A DNA stretch of 6,190 bases from Candidatus Zixiibacteriota bacterium (GTDB taxonomy: Bacteria > Zixibacteria > MSB-5A5 > GN15 > FEB-12): contig JACZYS010000152.1 of NCBI GenBank assembly GCA_022570975.1, positions 1 through 6,190 of the forward strand, in the 5' to 3' direction. Shown one piece after another: positions 1-4,870 of the stretch (position 1 is the stretch's first letter; each line of letters opens with the position of its first letter). The notes beneath the pieces are model-generated. The model had not been told where the DNA came from. It made no database searches and saw only the letters and a list, made by a program, of their open reading frames with translations. The position numbers were made by a program, and so were the translations under genes.

Positions 1-1279
1 CTTCTTCTTTCGGTCTGGAAATTTTTGAACCGCAGGATGGACAGGTGGAAGGGAATTTGACTTTTTTCTGACTTTTCTTTCTTCGGGAGGTTGTCACTTC
101 CATAACTTCCGGAATAACATCACCGGCTCGTCTTATAATAACGGTGTCACCGGTATGAATATTTAGGCGGTTGAGTTCATCTTCGTTGTGAAGCGAGGCG
201 TTGGAGACAATAACTCCAGAAACTTTAACCGGTGCAAGTTTTGCAACCGGAGTAATAACTCCCGTTCTACCTACTGAAAATTCAACATCAACAAGAGTGG
301 TTTCTGTTTCTTCGGCAGAAAATTTCCACGCTACCGCCCAGCGGGGTGCTCTGGAGATATTGCCAAGAAACTTCTGCTGCTCAAAAGAATCAACTTTGAC
401 AACCATGCCGTCAATCTCGTAGTCCAGATTCTCACGGACCAAAGAGAGCTTTTCAAATCGACTTGACACTTTGTCTGCTCCTCTAACTATCTGACAATAT
501 TTATTGATCAAAAAGCCTTCACTTTCAAGCAGGCGGATTGCCTCTGACTGTGACCTGACCTGTTTTAAAGACTGTTCAGATATCCCGTACGTATAAAATA
601 TGAGCGGGCGTGAGGCGGTTATCGATGAGTCCAGCTGTCTGAGTGAACCGGCAGCGGCGTTTCTGGGATTGGCCAGAGGTGCAATGTTTTCAGATCTGAG
701 TTTTTTGTTAAGTTTGTCAAACGAAGACTTTTTCATAATTATCTCTCCACGTACTTCAAGCAGGGGAAAGGATAAAGCTGTCTTATCGGAAAGTTTAAGG
801 GGAATGTTTTTTACCGTCTTAAGATTTGAAGTAATATTTTCTCCGCTTGAGCCGTCCCCTCGGGTTGAGCCAAGAACAAAGAGCCCTTTTTCATATATCA
901 GCTCCACGGCCAGACCATCCAGCTTTGGCTCGGTCGCATAAGTTATCTCATCTTCCGTTTCCAGACCTTCATTTACTCTTCTGTTGAAGTCTAAGAACTC
1001 TTCTTCGGTTGTGACTTTTTGTAGAGAGAGCATTCGAATTCTGTGCTTAACCGTTTCAAACTTCTTTGACAGCTTTACTCCGACTCTCTGGCTGGGGGAA
1101 TCCGGAGTCACCAGCTCAGAATATTGTTTTTCAAGTTCTAAAAGCCGGTCAAAGAGAAGGTCATATTCTTTATCAGAAACTGAAGGAGAGTCTTGCAAAT
1201 AGTAAAGCCGGTCATACTCGTTAATTTTTTTCTTGAGCGTCTGATATTCAGACAATTCTGCATTTTTGATTTTACTCAT
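1..1279 (-). CDS. ligA: NAD-dependent DNA ligase LigA, N-terminal 426 codons (3' end beyond window)
   Basis: Seals 3'-OH/5'-phosphate nicks during replication and repair, using NAD+ to adenylate its lysine. I translated the frame, which stays open from the ATG at 1279 to the left edge. Domain Ia holds Y26, D36, Y39 and D40 (the SDKEYD element that contacts NMN). The nucleotidyltransferase motif is E-P-K-L-D-G at 117-122, with K119 the adenylated lysine. Other landmarks are TRGDG (139-143), LEVRGEI (175-181), NPRNAAAGSLRQLD (204-217), EIDGMVVKV (288-296) and WAVAWKF (314-320). The OB fold follows (about 322-400), and the first two zinc-finger cysteines are C413 and C416. Family members are about 670 residues, so the rest of the zinc finger, the helix-hairpin-helix region and BRCT lie outside. 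The start fits the normal LigA N-terminus but has no Shine-Dalgarno sequence, unlike its neighbours. A terminator upstream isolates it from the preceding gene. Identification is secure. Confidence 0.97.
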   Translation of the reverse strand, partial: MSKIKNAELSEYQTLKKKINEYDRLYYLQDSPSVSDKEYDLLFDRLLELEKQYSELVTPDSPSQRVGVKLSKKFETVKHRIRMLSLQKVTTEEEFLDFNRRVNEGLETEDEITYATEPKLDGLAVELIYEKGLFVLGSTRGDGSSGENITSNLKTVKNIPLKLSDKTALSFPLLEVRGEIIMKKSSFDKLNKKLRSENIAPLANPRNAAAGSLRQLDSSITASRPLIFYTYGISEQSLKQVRSQSEAIRLLESEGFLINKYCQIVRGADKVSSRFEKLSLVRENLDYEIDGMVVKVDSFEQQKFLGNISRAPRWAVAWKFSAEETETTLVDVEFSVGRTGVITPVAKLAPVKVSGVIVSNASLHNEDELNRLNIHTGDTVIIRRAGDVIPEVMEVTTSRRKKSQKKVKFPSTCPSCGSKISRPKEE

Positions 1280-1287
1280 CTATAACA

Positions 1288-1316
1288 ATTAACTTATTTG
1301 ACTGGCAGACTGTCAA
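1288..1316 (-). promoter_or_regulatory. Candidate sigma70-type promoter of ligA
   Basis: Read on the minus strand, a perfect TTGACA (1316-1311) is followed by a 17-nt spacer and GTTAAT (1293-1288; 4 of 6 matches to TATAAT). Transcription would begin near 1281, one or two bases before the ATG at 1279. It is the only promoter-like pair between the upstream terminator (1337-1365) and ligA. Assignment is by consensus only. Confidence 0.5.
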
Positions 1317-1336
1317 TAACTTTGCTTGGCGGGCAT

Positions 1337-1365
1337 AAAAAAACCTGCCGAATTACAGCAGGTTT
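1337..1365 (-). terminator. Rho-independent terminator of the propeller lipoprotein gene
   Basis: An 8-bp perfect stem (AAACCTGC at 1341-1348 with GCAGGTTT at 1358-1365) encloses a 9-nt loop. On the minus strand it is followed by a run of seven T (1343-1337, the first three shared with the stem). It begins about 20 nt after the stop codon of the lipoprotein gene. This makes that gene end here and separates it from ligA. Confidence 0.85.
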
Positions 1366-1385
1366 ATTATCTAATTTCAATAATT

Positions 1386-2660
1386 TTACTCTTCAGCTTT
1401 AAAAATTGTTCCGTCAAATCCTACTACCCATCCGGTTTCAGAATTGATAAATGAGACATCATTTAAGGCTCTGGAATTTCCAGCTAAGTCAATTTCCCAG
1501 TTCTTTCCACCATCAAGAGTTCTGTAAACATTTCCGTTAGTGTTAACCGCCCAGCCGTAAATGCCATTAGTAAAGTCAACTCCGACAAAATGAGTTGTCA
1601 GCGAGCTTCCCTCAAGCTGTTTTGTCCAGTTCTTGCCGCCGTCTGAAGTCATCAGAATTGTTCCGTTGTGTCCAACTGCCCAGGCTTTGTTAGGAGAGTC
1701 AACTTTTACAGAGCGCAATATTACGGCTGTACCGGATTCCTGTTTGGTCCAGGTCTTACCGCCGTCTTTGGTTGTTACAATCAATCCTAATGAGCCAACA
1801 GCCATACCGAAAGATGAATTTAAGAAATCAACATCCCACATTTTTGAGAAGAGATTATCTGTCATCAGGTACATACCTGTCTGTTGAGTGGTTACGGTTG
1901 TATCTGTTATTGTAATGGAGCTGTCATCATACATATAAACGTACGGATTAGTAAGAGTTGTGTCATAAAATAAAGTAGTGTCATATGATACCACAATTAT
2001 CATTGAGTCTGGAAAATAGTTTGTGGTGTCATATAAAGTATCAATATTTGTCAAAATTGTGTCAAATGTTGTATCGTACGCAGTCTCGTTAATTACTGTC
2101 ACGGTTGTATCATAATTGATGAAAGAATCAAGGCAAACAGAGTCAGTAACAAATTTGTATAATGTGCCTTCATTGGCTGTTGCCCATCCGGTTGTAGAGT
2201 TGAAAAGGTTTACCGAGTTGAAATCAAAAGGAATTCTTCGTTTACCGTTAAGGCAGACAATATACTGAGAATCAATTGACCAGTTTGTACCACCGTCTGT
2301 TGTGGTCAGGTAGTATCCATCGACCGCAACAGCAATTCCGTTTGAGGCATCGGCAAAGGAAACACTCCTTAAACTTACATTAGTGCCGCTGTTCTGAGTG
2401 TTCCAGTTAGTTCCATCATAATGGAGAATTGTTCCGTAGTCTCCAACTGCCCAGCCATTATTCACATCCACAAATGAGACACCGTGCAGAATGTTTGTAT
2501 TGGAATCACCATCTTCGGCAGTCCAGGTCAAATTTGGGTTACTAATGGGAGGGGGTGAAACAGGGTCATCGCCACAGCCAGATATCGCAAAAAGAATAAG
2601 AATGGCTACAGTAAAAAGAATCAGTAACTTTACATTTTTCGTAGAAGCACTATTTTTCAT
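1386..2660 (-). CDS. Ycf48/Asp-box-type beta-propeller lipoprotein with Thr/Asp/Tyr-rich insertion
   Basis: Predicted exported lipoprotein of 424 residues with unknown ligand. A basic N-terminus and hydrophobic stretch (12-27) end in the lipobox I-S-G-C (C29), followed by a Pro-rich spacer. Seven repeats resemble the Ycf48/photosystem-II-assembly-like propeller: each has an hydrophobic-S/D-F segment, a W-A-V-G-like strand, then G-T-I-L and usually an Asp box (DGGxxW). They centre near residues 70, 109, 159, 286, 327, 370 and 411, enough for a closed seven-bladed propeller. Between repeats 3 and 4 lies an insertion (about 171-262) with five YDTT units. Cysteines 136 and 176 sit near its entry. 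GGGAGA lies 10 nt before the ATG. It has its own candidate promoter and terminator, so it is probably monocistronic. Outside cyanobacteria and plastids this repeat is common in exported proteins without a photosynthetic role, so I do not assign a function. Fold confident, role unknown. Confidence 0.88.
   Translation of the reverse strand: MKNSASTKNVKLLILFTVAILILFAISGCGDDPVSPPPISNPNLTWTAEDGDSNTNILHGVSFVDVNNGWAVGDYGTILHYDGTNWNTQNSGTNVSLRSVSFADASNGIAVAVDGYYLTTTDGGTNWSIDSQYIVCLNGKRRIPFDFNSVNLFNSTTGWATANEGTLYKFVTDSVCLDSFINYDTTVTVINETAYDTTFDTILTNIDTLYDTTNYFPDSMIIVVSYDTTLFYDTTLTNPYVYMYDDSSITITDTTVTTQQTGMYLMTDNLFSKMWDVDFLNSSFGMAVGSLGLIVTTKDGGKTWTKQESGTAVILRSVKVDSPNKAWAVGHNGTILMTSDGGKNWTKQLEGSSLTTHFVGVDFTNGIYGWAVNTNGNVYRTLDGGKNWEIDLAGNSRALNDVSFINSETGWVVGFDGTIFKAEE
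1875..2150 (-). other. Region coding the YDTT-repeat insertion within the propeller lipoprotein
   Basis: Codons 171-262 encode a low-complexity segment rich in Thr, Asp, Tyr, Ile and Val. YDTT occurs at residues 183, 195, 210, 226 and 232, with related TDTT at 252, FDT at 199 and IDT at 206. All five YDTT units use different codon combinations (for example TATGATACAACC, TATGACACTACT). This argues against a recent DNA-level microsatellite and for an older motif kept at protein level. Alternating polar and beta-branched residues suggest extended strands, perhaps a stalk or an added beta sheet on the propeller face. Confidence 0.8.
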
Positions 2661-2715
2661 AGAAACAAATTCTCCCGAATTTCATAATACAATTAATCAA
2701 AAAAATCAGCCCTCA

Positions 2716-2744
2716 ATTTAACCCATAACCATATTAACTGTCAA
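2716..2744 (-). promoter_or_regulatory. Candidate sigma70-type promoter of the propeller lipoprotein gene
   Basis: On the minus strand TTGACA (2744-2739) is followed by a 17-nt spacer and TTAAAT (2721-2716; 4 of 6 matches to TATAAT). The predicted transcript start near 2709 gives a leader of about 50 nt that carries the GGGAGA ribosome-binding site (2676-2671). The element has the same -35 and spacing as the ligA candidate. Consensus evidence only. Confidence 0.45.
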
Positions 2745-2831
2745 GCGAATTAACCTTTAACTACAACTTATTTCAGTAGTTTGACTTAGCTTTTTGTACA
2801 TAATTGAGGACGGTTTCACTACCGGAATTGT

Positions 2832-3407
2832 TCAATGAGGCGGGTAATTAATAATTGGAGAAATCTGTCCGGCCATCACCGTTTCTCCGGCAGAAGCAGT
2901 TAGCTTCTTTCTGAACTTTCCAAGCTCCCTGCCGGCAAAATCATCCTGAATATCTGTTATGAAAATTGAAGAGAGAATTTGATCTTTTGTAACCTGACAG
3001 ATTACATTTTCACTCAGCAAGTAAGCAAAATCTGAGCTATATTCAGTTTCAAAAGATATTCTTATGGATGATTTGTCCTGGTTGGTTGTTATGAGAGGCT
3101 CTTTGATGTATTCCCTGAAATCTGTAAAACGGAGGTCTGTTTCTTTGAAAGTGATGGGGAATGAAAAATTCTCGTTAGTTTTCCACTGCCTTCGAGGGAC
3201 ATTTAGTTCAATAAATATCAGTTGGCCTCTTTTGTTAATATCGAACCGGACTTTTCTTGATTCCAGAAAAGAAAAATACCTGTTTCTAAAGGAAAACTGA
3301 CCAAGCTGCACGAAGAGAACATCTTCTTCCAGCTGATAAAAACCCCGTCCGCTTCTTAAAGGAGTGGTCGGGGTGCAAGTTTGCACTTTGATTTTTTCAA
3401 GAGACAT
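2832..3407 (-). CDS. Unrecognised 191-aa protein encoded downstream of pal-ybgF
   Basis: I do not recognise a named family. There is no signal peptide, lipobox or transmembrane stretch, so the product looks cytoplasmic. That is odd beside two exported Tol-Pal proteins. Residues 22-35 (GFYQLEEDVLFVQL) and 52-68 (KVRFDINKRGQLIFIEL) have the spacing and character of the DUF2283 beta unit (acidic 'hydrophobic-hydrophobic-L', then 'V-x-x-D-x-x-x-x-G-x-L-x-x-I-E'). DUF2283 proteins are much shorter, so this is only a weak analogy. The middle is strand-like with many aromatic and charged residues, and the C-terminus (160-180) is basic then small-residue rich. The ATG at 3407 has a good GAGGT 7 nt upstream and follows the ybgF stop by 25 nt, indicating co-transcription. 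Codon use matches the neighbours. The gene is very probably real; its role is unknown. Confidence 0.85.
   Translation of the reverse strand: MSLEKIKVQTCTPTTPLRSGRGFYQLEEDVLFVQLGQFSFRNRYFSFLESRKVRFDINKRGQLIFIELNVPRRQWKTNENFSFPITFKETDLRFTDFREYIKEPLITTNQDKSSIRISFETEYSSDFAYLLSENVICQVTKDQILSSIFITDIQDDFAGRELGKFRKKLTASAGETVMAGQISPIINYPPH
3336..3374 (-). other. Terminator-like inverted repeat inside the 5' coding part of the 191-aa gene
   Basis: In the mRNA sense ACCCCG (3374-3369) pairs with CGGGGT (3347-3342) across a 21-nt loop and is followed by a T run (five T, 3342-3338, then A). It falls 33-66 nt after the start codon. The short stem and long loop make it weaker than the other hairpins here. 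An adjacent near-palindrome, GTGCAA-AC-TTGCAC (3386-3373), overlaps its 5' arm. Confidence 0.35.
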
Positions 3408-3432
3408 CTCTTTTACCTCAATCAGAACAATA

Positions 3433-4263
3433 TCAGGACAAATCTTTCAGTCTTTCTTTGGCCTGTTTTGCCTCCAGAGTTTCCGGGAATTCATCAATAA
3501 TTTTCTTATAGGCGTTTTTTGCGTCATCTTTCTTGCCGGTTTCCTGATATGACCGGCCCAGTTTATAGAGGGCACTGCTCAGTTTTGGGTTATTCTTGTA
3601 GCTGTTAAACAGTACCAAAAACTTGTCAATTGCTTCTGAAAATTTTTCAAGCGAGTAATAACACTCACCAATCCAGTAGTGAGCATCTCCGGCAGATTTA
3701 TGGTCCGGGCATTTGGACAGGTATTCGTTTAATTTTTCGATAGCATCTCTGTATTCGCTTCGCCAGACCATTAAAAAGGCTTCGTCATAAGTGGAGTCGC
3801 AGTTAAAGGCAGGCAATGATTCAACTGAATTTTCGGATACAGCCGGTGAGTCTGCCGCATTCGAATCATCTTTCTGAGCACCGGGAGAGTTACTCAGCAC
3901 TCTGAAAGTATTGCCGCCTTTGTCAATGCGGTCAAGTTTTTCAAGCAAGTCAGCGTAATTTTCAAGAAGGGAAGCTATCTGTTGATTGATTTCATCGAAA
4001 GTGAAAGAAATATCGGTCCGCATCTTTTTGTTCTCTTCCACATCAAGTGTCAAAAGGGAATCCATTCTACTGATCATCTCCTGAGTGGAGCTGTTTTGTA
4101 ACTGAACATCTCTAATCTCAGCTTTGACTTCGTCAATATGTCTCTTTGTTACGCACCCAGACTGTAATGCTCCAAGGAGAAAAACCGCCGTGAACAAAAC
4201 GGCGGTTCTTATAGATATTAATTTGCAGATCATTAAAATTTTTCTTATCTTACTAATATTCAA
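3433..4263 (-). CDS. ybgF: YbgF/CpoB-like Tol-Pal accessory protein (coiled coil plus TPR)
   Basis: Envelope protein of the Tol-Pal system. In E. coli CpoB links Tol-Pal to peptidoglycan synthesis at constriction. Residues about 11-36 form a signal peptide ending in L-Q-S-G-C (C37). This is an imperfect lipobox because Gln occupies -3, so either lipoprotein processing or signal peptidase I is possible. A coiled coil covers about 38-115 and a Ser/Asn/Asp linker 116-155. Three TPR units follow at about 157-187, 190-223 (containing YWIGECYY, the family hallmark) and 227-260 (ALYKLGRSYQ). The length (276) is normal. The start is TTG at 4263, only 2 nt after the pal TAA, with a weak CGGAA upstream, which suggests re-initiation by ribosomes finishing pal. 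The next choice is ATG at 4233 (266 aa), which would still give a full signal peptide but lacks an obvious ribosome site. Family assignment is firm; the start is not. Confidence 0.92.
   Translation of the reverse strand: MNISKIRKILMICKLISIRTAVLFTAVFLLGALQSGCVTKRHIDEVKAEIRDVQLQNSSTQEMISRMDSLLTLDVEENKKMRTDISFTFDEINQQIASLLENYADLLEKLDRIDKGGNTFRVLSNSPGAQKDDSNAADSPAVSENSVESLPAFNCDSTYDEAFLMVWRSEYRDAIEKLNEYLSKCPDHKSAGDAHYWIGECYYSLEKFSEAIDKFLVLFNSYKNNPKLSSALYKLGRSYQETGKKDDAKNAYKKIIDEFPETLEAKQAKERLKDLS
4180..4207 (-). other. Terminator/attenuator-like hairpin inside the ybgF signal-peptide codons
   Basis: A perfect 9-bp GC-rich stem (AACCGCCGT / ACGGCGGTT; plus-strand arms 4183-4191 and 4199-4207) has a 7-nt loop. 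In the mRNA sense it runs directly into five T (4184-4180, two in the stem), then CTCC. It encodes the T-A-V-L-F-T-A-V stretch of the signal peptide, 57 nt after the TTG start. Stem strength and the T run resemble an intrinsic terminator. Because it is inside a translated gene it could act only when ribosomes lag, that is, as an attenuator or a pause. Confidence 0.6.
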
Positions 4264-4265
4264 TG

Positions 4266-4778
4266 TTATTCCGACATGATTCTAAATTCACAGCGACGGT
4301 TCTTTGACCAGGCATCTTCGTTGTTTCCGGTATCGACCGGACGCTCTTTACCGTAGCTAATAACCGATATGCGCTCCGGTGCTACTCCCAAAGAGATCAG
4401 ATAGTCCATAGCGGCGTTGGAACGTTTTTCTCCAAGAGAAAGGTTATACTCAACCGTTCCACGCTCATCGCAGTGACCTTCAATTTTGACAATAACATCC
4501 GGGAACTCAGTTAAGAGCTTATAATTCTCATCAAGTGCGGTTCTGGCATCTGTTCTCAGATTGTGCTTATCCAAATCAAAATACAATGTTACCAGCTGTG
4601 ACTCGTTCAAATCTATTTGAGTTGGAGGCTCGAGAGTGGTGTCTTCTGCAACCGCCGGCATTGTATCGGCAGGGCTGATTTCATCAACAACCGGGTCAGT
4701 TTTTGGGCAACCGTTCAAGAACAGGACCATAAACATTGAGACTGTAACAGCAAATCCAATTAATCTTAATCTATTCAT
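4266..4778 (-). CDS. pal: Peptidoglycan-associated lipoprotein Pal (OmpA-like domain)
   Basis: Outer-membrane lipoprotein that anchors the membrane to peptidoglycan and binds TolB. The signal peptide ends in F-L-N-G-C with the lipidated cysteine at C24, followed by a flexible Pro/Asp/Thr linker (25-58). The OmpA-like peptidoglycan-binding domain covers about 60-170. It shows LYFDLDKHNLR (65-75), the Pal signature GHCDERGTVEYN (101-112) with the meso-DAP-contacting Asp-Glu-Arg cluster, LGEKRSNAAMDYL (115-127), SYGKERP (141-147) and WSKNRRCEF (157-165) with the ligand-contacting arginines. The usual Ala of GHADERG is Cys (C102) here, and a second Cys is at 163. Length 170 is typical. The ATG has GAGGAA 6 nt upstream and a TATAAT at 4811-4806. 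It is first in a pal-ybgF-191aa cluster, and tolB ends 92 nt upstream on the same strand, matching the classical tolB-pal-ybgF order. Confidence 0.97.
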   Translation of the reverse strand: MNRLRLIGFAVTVSMFMVLFLNGCPKTDPVVDEISPADTMPAVAEDTTLEPPTQIDLNESQLVTLYFDLDKHNLRTDARTALDENYKLLTEFPDVIVKIEGHCDERGTVEYNLSLGEKRSNAAMDYLISLGVAPERISVISYGKERPVDTGNNEDAWSKNRRCEFRIMSE

Positions 4779-4805
4779 TATTCTTTCCTCACTATATTTG
4801 ATGTC

Positions 4806-4835
4806 ATTATATATTTCTACAATTGATTCAATCTA
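4806..4835 (-). promoter_or_regulatory. Candidate promoter of the pal-ybgF-191aa cluster
   Basis: On the minus strand a perfect TATAAT (4811-4806) would give a start near 4799 and a leader of about 20 nt ending in a strong GAGGAA ribosome site. The -35 is poor: TAGATT at 18-nt spacing or AGATTG at 17. An 11-nt palindrome, ATTGA-T-TCAAT (4822-4832), covers the spacer/-35 area and could be an activator or repressor site. A second weaker pair, TTGACC (4858-4853) with TAGATT at 17 nt, lies just upstream. No terminator separates tolB from pal, so read-through from tolB is also possible. Confidence 0.5.
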
Positions 4836-4870
4836 ATGGTTGATTATTTTAAGGTCAACAAATTTTCCTC

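Noticed and set aside
201..1202. Three plus-strand open frames (201-422, 600-941, 984-1202)
   Set aside because: They lie antisense to clear ligA coding sequence, have Ser-rich shadow-type composition and match no family.
1875..2150. Microsatellite or CRISPR-like tandem repeat at the YDTT codons
   Set aside because: Units differ in codons and spacing, so there is no exact DNA repeat and no spacer structure.
2759..2781. Inverted repeat AACTAC...GTAGTT with an 11-nt loop, downstream of the 191-aa gene
   Set aside because: The stem is AT-rich and only 6 bp, and no T run follows on the minus strand, so I do not call it a terminator. No clear terminator for the pal cluster was found.
2491..4836. 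Other plus-strand frames (2491-2721, 3064-3300, 3364-3552, 4636-4836)
   Set aside because: All are antisense to well-supported minus-strand genes and have no ribosome sites or recognisable domains.
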